Of a stretch of DNA of 64,000 nt, positions 54,382-63,232 are shown piece by piece. A model generated the notes under the pieces. That model had not been told where the DNA came from, did not search any database, and saw only the letters and a program-made list of their open reading frames with translations. A program made the position numbers and the translations under genes. The stretch covers positions 2,294,001 through 2,358,000 of the forward strand of contig NZ_CP060696.1 in the NCBI RefSeq assembly GCF_014467055.1, written 5' to 3'. Numbering within the stretch: the first letter of the stretch is position 1; every line of letters starts with the position of its first letter. The stretch comes from Caproicibacterium amylolyticum (GTDB taxonomy: Bacteria > Bacillota > Clostridia > Oscillospirales > Acutalibacteraceae).

Positions 54382-56508
54382 TTACTGCATTGCAACTTCT
54401 GCGGAAAGTACTGCCGCGCCGTTCAGCTTTTCGCTGCGCTGATCTGGCTGGCTGCCGCCCACGTAAAGGGTAAACACACCCGGCTCATATACGCGGCTGC
54501 CGTCCTCTTTCACAAGGCGGAACGCTTCCGGCTGCACACTAATGTGCAGCGTCTTGCTCTCGCCTGCCTCCAGATGCGTATGTGCAAAACCACACAGACT
54601 GCAGTTCGGCACACGTGTGCTTGCTTCCATATCCTTTACATACACTTCGGTCACTTCATCCGCGGCGCAGCTTCCGGTATTTGCCACCGTAACCTGAACC
54701 TCCACGCCTTTGCCAGCTGTAATGGAATCCGCTGACAGCTTTAGGCCGGAGTAGCTGAATTTCGTGTAAGACAGACCGTAGCCAAATGGATACAGCGGCG
54801 TGCCGCGGAGGTAACGATAGGTGCGGTTTTCCATGGAGTAGTCCTCAAACTCCGGCAGTTGGTCATCGCTGGCATAGAATGTGACAGGCAGCTTGCCGCA
54901 GGGGACGCTTTCACCGAAGAGCAGTTCCGCCAAAGCCTGACCACCGTGAGAACCGCTGTACCAAACCTGCAGAATCGCGGTGCAGTGCTCGTCAGCCCAG
55001 CGCAAGTCAAGCGCACTGCCGCAGTTAAGCACCAAAATGACCGGCGTTCCGGTTTCACACACAGCGTGCAGCAGTTTTTCCTGTGACTCCGGCAGCTTCA
55101 GTGTTTTTTTGTCGCCGGAAGCAAAGGCGTTGCCGGTGTCGCCCTCTTCACCCTCAATGGTCGCGTCCAGGCCAAGGCACAGTACCACTACGTCGGAGTG
55201 GTGTGCCACAGTCAACGCTTCGCTCATGCGGTCATCCGGGCGGGCAAGGTTGGATGTGCGGTCTTTAAACAGATGGCAGCCCTCGGAATAGAGCACACGT
55301 GCTTTGTCACCAACAAAGTCACGAATACCGTGCAGGTTGGTTTCAAAGCAGGAAGCGGTACCGTAGTAGTTGCCGCGCAGCGCTTCAATGCTGTCCGCAT
55401 TCGGGCCAATGACACCAATCGTTTTGACCTTGTCAAACGAAAGCGGCAGCACCCCGCTGTTTTTCAGCAGAACTGCGGATTTCCGGCTCATGCGCAGGGA
55501 AGCTTCATTGTGTTCTTTGCTGTCATTTGCTTCATACGGAATCTCGTCATACGGGCAGTCTTTTGCGAACATACCCAGCTTGCAGCGGGTAGTCAGCACA
55601 TGAACCGCGGCGGTGCGGATCTCTTCTTCCGTAACCAGTCCTTTTTCGTAGGCTTCCATAATGTGCGGATAGGTGTCTCCGCAGTTCAGGTCGCAGCCTT
55701 TGTGCAGCGCCAGCGCTGCAGTTTCCCAAACATCCTTTGTCACATGGTGACCATTGTAAAAATCGCGCAGTGCCCATGCATCGGAAACAAAGTGTCCGCT
55801 AAAGTGCCATTTGCCGTACAGAATATCCTGCATCAGTGCGGTCTGTGCGCAGCACGGCTCACCGTTGGTGCGGTTGTATGCACCCATGACTGCTTCCACG
55901 CCCGCATCGCACACCAGTTTTTCAAACGCTGGCAGATAAGTGTCCCACAAATCCTGCTGAGAAACCTTCGCGTCAAAGGAATGGCGCACCGCCTCCGGGC
56001 CGCTGTGCACGGCAAAATGCTTCGCACAGGCGGCAGCCTTCATATACGGCCCGTCGCCCTGCAGCGCTTTTACATAGGCCGCGCCGAGCTGTGCAGTCAG
56101 GTACGGGTCTTCACCATAAGTTTCCTGTCCGCGTCCCCAGCGTGGGTCGCGGAAAATGTTAATGTTCGGTGCCCAGAAAGACAAACCTTTGTAAATATCC
56201 GTATCGCCGGATTTGGACTGTTCATTGTACTTGGCGCGTCCCTCCTCGGCAATAATGCCGGCCATATTGCCGATTTCCTCTTTGTCAAACATTGCTGCAA
56301 GGCCGATTGCCTGCGGGAACATAGTGGCAGTACCGGCGCGGGCAACCCCGTGCAGTGCTTCATTCCACCAGTTGTAGCCCGGAATGTGCAGGTGTTCAAT
56401 CGGCGCGGAATCGAAGAAAATCTGGGTAGCGGCTTCCTCCAGCGTCATCTGCGAAACCAGATTTTCTGCCTGCTGAATAAATTCTTGCTGTCTGTCCTGA
56501 TATTTCAT
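54382..56508 (-). CDS. Beta-xylosidase/beta-glucosidase, glycoside hydrolase family 3
   Basis: Exo-hydrolase of 708 residues without signal peptide. The nucleophile is Asp243 in GHFVSDAWALRDF. Substrate-binding residues are visible in FWAPNINIFRDPRWGRGQET and in CAKHFAVHSGPE. The second alpha/beta domain and a fibronectin-III-like C-terminal domain (KGVEVQVTVANTGSCAADEV) complete the usual layout. The pattern is closest to the xylosidase branch of GH3, which fits the neighbouring GH43 and GH67 genes. It is flanked on both sides by copies of the same intergenic repeat. Confidence 0.9.
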   Translation of the reverse strand: MKYQDRQQEFIQQAENLVSQMTLEEAATQIFFDSAPIEHLHIPGYNWWNEALHGVARAGTATMFPQAIGLAAMFDKEEIGNMAGIIAEEGRAKYNEQSKSGDTDIYKGLSFWAPNINIFRDPRWGRGQETYGEDPYLTAQLGAAYVKALQGDGPYMKAAACAKHFAVHSGPEAVRHSFDAKVSQQDLWDTYLPAFEKLVCDAGVEAVMGAYNRTNGEPCCAQTALMQDILYGKWHFSGHFVSDAWALRDFYNGHHVTKDVWETAALALHKGCDLNCGDTYPHIMEAYEKGLVTEEEIRTAAVHVLTTRCKLGMFAKDCPYDEIPYEANDSKEHNEASLRMSRKSAVLLKNSGVLPLSFDKVKTIGVIGPNADSIEALRGNYYGTASCFETNLHGIRDFVGDKARVLYSEGCHLFKDRTSNLARPDDRMSEALTVAHHSDVVVLCLGLDATIEGEEGDTGNAFASGDKKTLKLPESQEKLLHAVCETGTPVILVLNCGSALDLRWADEHCTAILQVWYSGSHGGQALAELLFGESVPCGKLPVTFYASDDQLPEFEDYSMENRTYRYLRGTPLYPFGYGLSYTKFSYSGLKLSADSITAGKGVEVQVTVANTGSCAADEVTEVYVKDMEASTRVPNCSLCGFAHTHLEAGESKTLHISVQPEAFRLVKEDGSRVYEPGVFTLYVGGSQPDQRSEKLNGAAVLSAEVAMQ

Positions 56509-56542
56509 TTTTGCCTCCTGTATGTGAATTTTCTGTGTTCTT

Positions 56543-56880
56543 ACATTGCTTTCCGTCGCTTTCTTAGAAAGTGGCCGCAGTGTGGCGTGCGCAGCGCCAC
56601 GGTCTTATCTTTTGACAGTTACCCTTAATATCCTCAGAAGCGCTCGCGGGTTTGGGAGCCTGCAAGTCAGGCTCCCAAGGTCAAGACCTTGCTCTTGTGG
56701 GGGAACAGCTAGCCAAAAATTTTTGGAGGCTGCTTCTCTGCGGCGTGGCTTCGCCGCCGCAGATGAACACTGATGCGTATCCCTTTTCTATAGCAAAGGG
56801 CTTACGGTCAAGGAACAAGGCCGTGGGTTTCGCCCACACCTGCCGCCTTTGAAAAGGCGGGCGAAACTTTTACTGTACGG
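56543..56880 (+). repeat. Intergenic hairpin-rich repeat, full copy 2
   Basis: About 338 bases between the GH3 and GH67 genes, colinear with copy 1. Starts TTGCTTTCCGTCGCTTTCTT, ends GGGCGAAACTTTTACTGTAC. Identical blocks with copy 1 are 56636-56682 and 56740-56764. The segments in between differ in sequence but keep hairpin character (CCGTGGGTTTCGCCCACAC, CGCCTTTGAAAAGGCG). No open frame fits. Confidence 0.8.
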
Positions 56881-56888
56881 GCACTCGC

Positions 56889-58889
56889 TTACTTGTAAAT
56901 TTTGCGCCCTTTTTCGTCTGCAATACCAGTATGCCGATAAAAATAGGTATTTACTACATCGCGCCACTCGCGCGCATTTTCCAGCTGCATTCCAAAACGT
57001 TCTGCAACCGCTTCATACAAACTCGGTGCGATTTTATCTTTCAAGGTATCCCATTCTGCTGCCATTGCTTCCGCTTCTTCTTCTCCGTGGAAACGGGTAT
57101 CATAAATATACTGGAGAATCGTGCGGCCGTCATGCAGCTTATAGGAATACGGCAGGCGATGGAAAAACAGCAGCAGCTTTTCCGGGCAAGTATCTGTATT
57201 GGAAAACAATGTGTCATTTTCCGGCGCATACTGCGTGGTGTAGCCGGTGCCGGCCGCAGTTCGGTCAATGCCGACTTCCCTGCAGGTTGCACGCAGATAA
57301 GTGCCCCAGCGGGTGTATTCATAACCTTCCACATTCGGGCCGTAGTGATAGCCAGGATTAACCATCCAGCAAAGCCCCAGCGGTGAAGTATAATCCTCAT
57401 AGGCAGGATAGGAGCGCTGCAGAATATCCGCAATCTTTCCGGTCACTTCCGGGTCGCTGCCAAAAGCAAGTTTCACATATTCATCTGTGATTTCTTCCGG
57501 TGTCAGCGCAGGATTCCAGCTCAGACGGCCAAAGCCGTACAGGTTCACCTGCGCCAGCGGATGGCCTGTCCAGCATTCGCTCTTGCCGATATTTGCCACA
57601 CCGGCCATTGCAGTAATCTGACTGCCGAACATATCTGCAACGGTGCCGGGGCGTTTGGTGTCAAACTGAAGCACATCCTGCCAAAGCGGCAGCAGCGAAC
57701 ACAAGTCGCGCTGTTGGCCGGTGTATTCCTGCGTCACCTGTACTTCCAGCGCCAAATGCGTCTGCTTCATCGCGCCAAACAGCGGTGTGACCGGCTCCCG
57801 CACCTGAAAATCATAGGGGCCGTTTTTCACCTGCAAAATCACGTTATCTGCAAACTGTCCGTCCAGCGGAACAAAATTGTCGTATGCCGCACGCGGGCGG
57901 TCAATCTTCTGATTGCGCCAGTCCTGTGCACAGTCATAAACAAAACAGCGCCACATCACGATACCGCCATAAGGTTTGAGCGCCCGTGCCAGCATATTCG
58001 CACCGTCCGCGTGGTTGCGTCCGTACTGATACGGCCCCGGCTCATGTTCAGAATCAGCCTTTACCAGAAAGCCGCACAAATCCGGAATCCAGCGGTAAAT
58101 CAACTCTGTCTGGCGCTCCCACCAGTGCTGTACGCCTTCATCCAGCGGGTCGGAGGTTGCAAGACCCCCTATCCGCATTGGGCTTGCGAAATTGATGCTG
58201 ACCAGCAGGCGGATACCAAACGGTCGGAACAAATCTGCAATGCGTGCAAGCTTTGGCAGGAAGCGCTCCGAAATCAGGAATGTTTCCGTCTGGTGTACAT
58301 TGACATTGTTGATTGTCAGCGTATTGATGCCGACACTTGCCAGCATGCGCGCATAGTCCACAACGCGCTGTTCCTCAAAGCAGAAATCCTCGTCTTTAAA
58401 GAAGATGGATTCTCCGGCATAGCCGCGTTCAATCTGACCGCTCATGTTGTCCCAATGGTTCAGTGCACGCACCTGGACTGCCGGTGTTTCGCAAATATCT
58501 GCATTTTCCGGAAGCTTTCCCTGTGCCAGCAGCATCAGCAGCCGGTAAATACCGTACAGCAAGCCACTGCGGTCAGCACCGACAACGGCAATATGCCCGC
58601 CGTTTTCATAGATTCGAAAGCCTTCCGCACCCGGTGTTTTGCCGTCCTGCGGCAGGCATTTTGCTGCTTGCTCCAGCGTTCCCAGCAGCACCCCAGCCTG
58701 CTCTTTCGGAACCTGCTGTACTTCCGCACCAAACATTCGGCGTACCCCGCGGATGTATTCCTTCATACAGAACTCCAGCTGTTGGTCTTCTGACAGCAGA
58801 ACTGCCTGTGAAAGTACCGTTTTCATGGATTCCGACAGCGTGTAGCCACGCTGCAGCCACGTATCGTAAAGTGCATAAGACTGCTTCAT
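56889..58889 (-). CDS. Alpha-glucuronidase, glycoside hydrolase family 67
   Basis: Removes 4-O-methylglucuronic acid from the non-reducing end of aldouronic acids from xylan. 666 residues, no signal peptide, so intracellular. Family regions are RALNHWDNMSGQIERGYAG, ADSEHEPGPYQYGRNHADG and the general-base regions GPYDFQVREPVTPLFGA and ALEVQVTQEYTG. The start at 58889 follows AAAGGAG; the ATG-like start at 58928 is rejected. It is the first enzyme gene after the transporter cluster, but a terminator lies between them. Confidence 0.94.
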   Translation of the reverse strand: MKQSYALYDTWLQRGYTLSESMKTVLSQAVLLSEDQQLEFCMKEYIRGVRRMFGAEVQQVPKEQAGVLLGTLEQAAKCLPQDGKTPGAEGFRIYENGGHIAVVGADRSGLLYGIYRLLMLLAQGKLPENADICETPAVQVRALNHWDNMSGQIERGYAGESIFFKDEDFCFEEQRVVDYARMLASVGINTLTINNVNVHQTETFLISERFLPKLARIADLFRPFGIRLLVSINFASPMRIGGLATSDPLDEGVQHWWERQTELIYRWIPDLCGFLVKADSEHEPGPYQYGRNHADGANMLARALKPYGGIVMWRCFVYDCAQDWRNQKIDRPRAAYDNFVPLDGQFADNVILQVKNGPYDFQVREPVTPLFGAMKQTHLALEVQVTQEYTGQQRDLCSLLPLWQDVLQFDTKRPGTVADMFGSQITAMAGVANIGKSECWTGHPLAQVNLYGFGRLSWNPALTPEEITDEYVKLAFGSDPEVTGKIADILQRSYPAYEDYTSPLGLCWMVNPGYHYGPNVEGYEYTRWGTYLRATCREVGIDRTAAGTGYTTQYAPENDTLFSNTDTCPEKLLLFFHRLPYSYKLHDGRTILQYIYDTRFHGEEEAEAMAAEWDTLKDKIAPSLYEAVAERFGMQLENAREWRDVVNTYFYRHTGIADEKGRKIYK

Positions 58890-59087
58890 GTTATTTGCTC
58901 CTTTTAGTTTCTGTGAAAAAGTGTGCACGTTTCCTGAAAAAGGCAGTCCTTATCTTACACCCCGTCGTAAAAACTGTACACCTATTAAATTACACACTTT
59001 TTCCGGTGATTCAATAGAATTTTCTGTCATCATGCTATAGGATGCTGTTCTGCGCCCCAAAAAGGCCTGCTGACAAGCGCTTTATCC

Positions 59088-59125
59088 AAAAAAACGGAAG
59101 GCGCGGCGCAATGCCATGCCTTCCG
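59088..59125 (-). terminator. Terminator after the Lpl-type transporter genes
   Basis: Minus strand CGGAAGG pairs with CCTTCCG, with a GCGC-rich inner stem, then TTTTTTT. It separates the transporter operon from GH67. The remainder of the 58890-59190 gap shows nothing else. Confidence 0.85.
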
Positions 59126-59190
59126 CTTTGCATCAGCTGCCGATTGGCAGCCCTTGCTGTTTTGAGAGGTTAATACTATGAAAAGGGAAC

Positions 59191-60846
59191 TTACTTTTTG
59201 TTAATTGTGTCCTTGGTGTCAGCATAAATCTTGTTGAACAGTTCAACCAGCTTTGTGCTGCCCTTCTTTTCACACTCACTCTTAAATGTATCCCAATCCT
59301 TGTTCAGGTCGGCTGTGCCGAGAATGAACTTCTGCGTCATGGAATCCACATAGTCGGTCAAAGGAGTGATGATGCTGTTTGCCTGTTCACGCTGGTCATC
59401 GTCAAACAGGATAGGCGGTTCTGCATCTTTCAGCGTGAATTTCTCGTTGTTTGTCTTAAAGTAGTTCTTCTCCATGTCATTCATCAGGCTCTGCTTGAGG
59501 TCTTCAGAACCGCCGTAAGAGAACACGCCGCCGGAGAAGCCGTAATCTTTGCGCAGATCCTTGGTTGCAGTCGGGTTGATACCGTTGAAGGTGATGTCAG
59601 ACTTCAGGGTCTTTACGCCATTGGATTCGGTGTAAGTTGTGCCCTCAACGCCCCACTTGGTCAGGGTCTGACCTTCGTCGCTGTACCAGAGCCAGTCGAT
59701 GAATCCGAGGATGTCATCGCAGCGTGCATCATCTGCAATAGAAGCGTTGAGCATAATACCATTTTCAAGACGGTTGCCGGTCACTTTTGCACCGGCCTTG
59801 CCTGTCGGCGGGGTAATCTGTTCCATACTAAACTTATCTTTACCCAGGGTTTTGGTCATATCCTGCGTAAGGGTCTGTGTGAACTGTGTGTTTGTGTTGA
59901 TTACAAAGCTCTTGCCAGTAGTAAACTTCGCAGTTGCCTGGTCATCTGTTTGAGAGAAGCTTTCCGGGTCCATCAGACCTTCTGCAACCAACTTACGCAT
60001 GTAGGTCAGGAAGTCCTTGTACTCATTTGTTGTGGGCAGATATTTCCACTGCTTTGCACTCTGGTCAAAGCCGCAGTAATTACCGCCGCCGCCGCCATTT
60101 CCCCAGCCGGCTTTTACGTTGAAGGCATCGGAAACCAGGCTCAAAGTGCTGTCACCCTTGAAGCGATCAGAGAATGGATAGGAATTCGGGTATTTCGCCT
60201 TAATCGCCTTCAAAACATTGTAGAACTCATCATAAGTGGTCGGTACAGACAGGTTCAGCTGTTTGAGGATGTCTGTACGAATCAGGTAGGAATAGTCAAT
60301 CTTTGCCTTTTCGTGCAGGCCGGGCAGCAGGTAATACTTGCCGTCTTTCTGCAGCAGGCTCTTCAGTTCTGCAGACATATTCCACTTTTCAACCTTAGCC
60401 TTGTAGTTTGGCATTTTGTCAATGTAATCGCTGACAGGCAGAATCGTACCGGAAGAAATATACTGTACTTCCTGGCCGGGATACGTCTTAGGGATGACCT
60501 GCGGTGCATCACCGGAGCTGATGAGCAGGCTGCGCTTGGTGTTGTAGTCGCTCATTGGAACGCTCTGGTACTTAATCGTAACGTTTGTCTTTTCCTTGAT
60601 TGCTTTCCAAAGCAGCCAGTCATTTTTCATTGGGTATGCGGTGTTGTCATTGTACAGCATGGTAACTGTCAGCGGTTCATCGACCCAAAACTTTCCCTGT
60701 GCCTTTGCTGCTGTAGAAGATGTGGACGCAGCGGAATTGGAAGCAGCCGCGCTGCTGGAGCTGCTGTTGCCGCAGCCAGCCATTGTGCCTGCTGCCAGAA
60801 CTGCTGCCAAAGCAGCACTGACAACGCGTTTTGTACCTTTTCTCAT
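59191..60846 (-). CDS. ABC sugar-binding lipoprotein (LplA/YtcQ type)
   Basis: Extracellular binding protein of 551 residues for a CUT1 importer. Lipoprotein signal ends GTMAGC (Cys25), followed by a Ser/Ala-rich spacer. The larger size and regions such as QVIPKTYPGQEVQYISSG and LLPGLHEKAKIDYSYLIRTD fit the LplA/YtcQ group, which serves complex oligosaccharides. Likely ligand here is (glucurono)xylo-oligosaccharide, inferred from GH67/GH43/GH3. AAGGAGG stands before the ATG. Third gene of its operon. Confidence 0.9.
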   Translation of the reverse strand: MRKGTKRVVSAALAAVLAAGTMAGCGNSSSSSAAASNSAASTSSTAAKAQGKFWVDEPLTVTMLYNDNTAYPMKNDWLLWKAIKEKTNVTIKYQSVPMSDYNTKRSLLISSGDAPQVIPKTYPGQEVQYISSGTILPVSDYIDKMPNYKAKVEKWNMSAELKSLLQKDGKYYLLPGLHEKAKIDYSYLIRTDILKQLNLSVPTTYDEFYNVLKAIKAKYPNSYPFSDRFKGDSTLSLVSDAFNVKAGWGNGGGGGNYCGFDQSAKQWKYLPTTNEYKDFLTYMRKLVAEGLMDPESFSQTDDQATAKFTTGKSFVINTNTQFTQTLTQDMTKTLGKDKFSMEQITPPTGKAGAKVTGNRLENGIMLNASIADDARCDDILGFIDWLWYSDEGQTLTKWGVEGTTYTESNGVKTLKSDITFNGINPTATKDLRKDYGFSGGVFSYGGSEDLKQSLMNDMEKNYFKTNNEKFTLKDAEPPILFDDDQREQANSIITPLTDYVDSMTQKFILGTADLNKDWDTFKSECEKKGSTKLVELFNKIYADTKDTINKK

Positions 60847-60923
60847 GACTTGAACTCCTCCTTAAGGAATTTATAGAAAGCGGATTGCTTCAAAATTAGG
60901 GACCCGCTTTACAGCTTTGTTGT

Positions 60924-61829
60924 TTACTCTTTGACCGCACCTAACATAACACCTGTAACAAAATACTTCTGCACAAACGGGTATACGCACACAATCGGCA
61001 AAACGGTCAGCACCATCGTTGTTGACTTAATATTGGAAGATATCTGCTGCATATCACTGCCGGCATCTGCATTGGTAACAGCGGACGCGCTGGCAATCAA
61101 ATTACGCAGATACAGGGTAACAGGCTGCAGCTGCTTGTCATCCAAATAAAGCATCGGGCCAAACCAACTGTTCCAGTTACCAACCGCATAGAACAGAACC
61201 ATGGTTGCAATGATTGCGCTGGAAAGCGGAACCACAATGCGGAAGAAAATTCCGTAAGTGTTCAGTCCGTCAACTGCGGCGGCTTCTTCCAATTCTTTTG
61301 GCATCTGCTCAAAAGAAGTTTTCATAATCATCAGGTTGAAAGTGCTGATAGCACCGGGAATTACGATTGCCCAGATGGAATTCTTCATGTGCATGGAATT
61401 TACCAGCAAATAGTTCGGAATCAGTCCACCGGAAAAGTACATGGTGATTACGGCAAATTGGGTAAAGAACTTATGACCAATCAATTTTTTCTTTGACAGC
61501 GGATAAGCAAACATCATGGTCATGAAAATATTGATTGCCGTGCCGACTACCGTGTATAAAATCGTATTCTTATAGCCTGTCCAAAACTGACTATCAGACA
61601 TAACTGTTTTGTAAGTATCTACATTGAAGCCTTTCGGGATGATGCCTACTTCACCGGCATAAATGTATTTTTGTGAACTAAAAGACTGCGCCACCAGGTA
61701 CAGCACCGGATAAAGTGTGATTGCTACTACAATCAGCAAAATTATCACATTGACGACCTGAAATGCACGGTACGCCTTGGTTGGCTTCATGCCGGAGCAC
61801 GCTTTCGTTTCAGCTGCTTTTGAACTCAT
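60924..61829 (-). CDS. ABC sugar importer permease (LplC/YtcP type)
   Basis: 301-residue membrane permease with six helices and the EAA motif LEEAAAVDGLNTYGIFFRIV. AAAGGAGTGAGTGTT precedes the ATG at 61829, so the extension to 61880 is rejected. Its 5' gap to the other permease is 13 bases. No ATPase gene is nearby. Confidence 0.92.
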   Translation of the reverse strand: MSSKAAETKACSGMKPTKAYRAFQVVNVIILLIVVAITLYPVLYLVAQSFSSQKYIYAGEVGIIPKGFNVDTYKTVMSDSQFWTGYKNTILYTVVGTAINIFMTMMFAYPLSKKKLIGHKFFTQFAVITMYFSGGLIPNYLLVNSMHMKNSIWAIVIPGAISTFNLMIMKTSFEQMPKELEEAAAVDGLNTYGIFFRIVVPLSSAIIATMVLFYAVGNWNSWFGPMLYLDDKQLQPVTLYLRNLIASASAVTNADAGSDMQQISSNIKSTTMVLTVLPIVCVYPFVQKYFVTGVMLGAVKE

Positions 61830-61842
61830 AACACTCACTCCT

Positions 61843-62787
61843 TTACCAAAGACTGGTATCCGCGACTTTGCGTGATACATAGTTTGCTGTTGTAACCAGA
61901 ATCAAACCGATAATGGACTCAAACAGACCGATTGCGGCAGCATAGCTGTAGCTGTTCTGCATCAGGCCAATACGGTAAACGTAAGAGGAAATAACATCTG
62001 CTGTTTCGTATGTTGCAGGGTTGTACATCAGGATGATCTGCTCATAACCGATACCCAGCATACCGCCGACGTTCAGAATCAGCAGTGTAACAATCGTTGG
62101 CCGAATGCCCGGCAGTGTTACGTGCAGTGTTTGCTGCCAGCGATTTGCGCCGTCAATCCTCGCTGCTTCATACAAATCCGGGCTGACCGCTGTCAGTGCT
62201 GACAGATACATGATGGTTCCCCAACCGGTTTCCTGCCACACACGCGATATAATGTAAACACTGTGGAAGTATTTTGGCTCCTGCATGAAAGAAATCGGTG
62301 AACCGCCAAAGGACTTAACAATGTGGTTGAGCGGGCCGCTTGCTGTGGTAAACTCAAAAATCAAACCGACCAGCATAACTATGGAAATGAAGTGCGGCAG
62401 ATAGGAAGCTGTCTGCACGAATTTTTTGAACTTTTTCCCGCGCAGCTCATTCAGCAGCAGCGCCAGAATAATTGGCATTGGGAATGTAAAAACCAGTGTT
62501 TCCAAGGAAAGAACAATCGTGTTTGCAAAGATGTGCCAGAAGTTGGAGTCCTGGATGAACATCTGGAAGTACTTTAATCCTACCCATTTTACACCGAACA
62601 TCGACTTGCCCGGCTGATACTTTCTGAAGGCAATGATGTTGCCCGCCATTGGCAGATATTTAAAGATTAAGAAATAGATGACCGGCAAAATCAAAAAAGT
62701 GTAAAGCTGCCAGTCTCTTTTAATGCGCAGCAGTTTTACTTTTCTGCCCGGTCCGCTTTTGCGCGCGGCGGTAACTGACTGTGTCAT
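61843..62787 (-). CDS. ABC sugar importer permease (LplB/YteP type)
   Basis: 314-residue membrane permease, six helices, first gene of the transporter operon. EAA motif YEAARIDGANRWQQTLHVTL. The N-terminal region RDWQLYTFLILPVIYFLIF is typical of LplB. Start at 62787 follows GGGAGGAAAC; the frame to 62886 has no support. Divergent from the membrane AraC-type sensor, which probably controls it. Confidence 0.92.
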   Translation of the reverse strand: MTQSVTAARKSGPGRKVKLLRIKRDWQLYTFLILPVIYFLIFKYLPMAGNIIAFRKYQPGKSMFGVKWVGLKYFQMFIQDSNFWHIFANTIVLSLETLVFTFPMPIILALLLNELRGKKFKKFVQTASYLPHFISIVMLVGLIFEFTTASGPLNHIVKSFGGSPISFMQEPKYFHSVYIISRVWQETGWGTIMYLSALTAVSPDLYEAARIDGANRWQQTLHVTLPGIRPTIVTLLILNVGGMLGIGYEQIILMYNPATYETADVISSYVYRIGLMQNSYSYAAAIGLFESIIGLILVTTANYVSRKVADTSLW

Positions 62788-63082
62788 GCTAAGTTTCCTC
62801 CCATCAGCGGCGCCGCTTTGCTGTGAAGTGCTGCGGACGCCTGCTTTATAATGTATTTGCGTTTGTGTCTGTGCGAATCGGCTCATCTGCCGTATCTCGC
62901 TTTTGCAGTTTCAGCATAACATCCCGTTTGTTCAAAATCTAGTCACAGTTTCTTCAAACATTGCAAAATTCCTTTTTCACAGCAGACCAATTTTTGCTGA
63001 CATTGCATTTTCTGCAGCACTCAGCAGAACATATTGATTGCGATTTTCCACCGGATGGCATTTCTCGCACAGAAAGTGGTGA

Positions 63083-63111
63083 TTGACTTTCTTGCGCTGG
63101 TACTTTATAAT
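63083..63111 (+). promoter_or_regulatory. Promoter of the membrane AraC-type sensor gene
   Basis: TTGACT (63083-63088), 17 bases, perfect TATAAT (63106-63111), 121 bases before the ATG. The rest of the 62788-63232 gap is AT-rich; no convincing minus-strand promoter for the importer was found. Confidence 0.8.
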
Positions 63112-63232
63112 TCTTATATACATATTACAAAAGTTTCCCATTTGGTTTAGACTTTATTGATATAGTTTAATGCGTAAATGCAATGTAGGGTTTGCCTGCT
63201 GCAATCTTGTATGCACTTTCGGGAGGATTACA

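Noticed and set aside
55198-56628. Long plus-strand open frame (476 codons) opposite the GH3 gene
   Set aside because: Antisense shadow of GH3; no motifs and it runs into the intergenic repeat.
54050-56880. CRISPR array suspected from repeated hairpins at 54-57 kb
   Set aside because: Only a few large copies with variable interiors, no regular short repeats with unique spacers, no cas genes.
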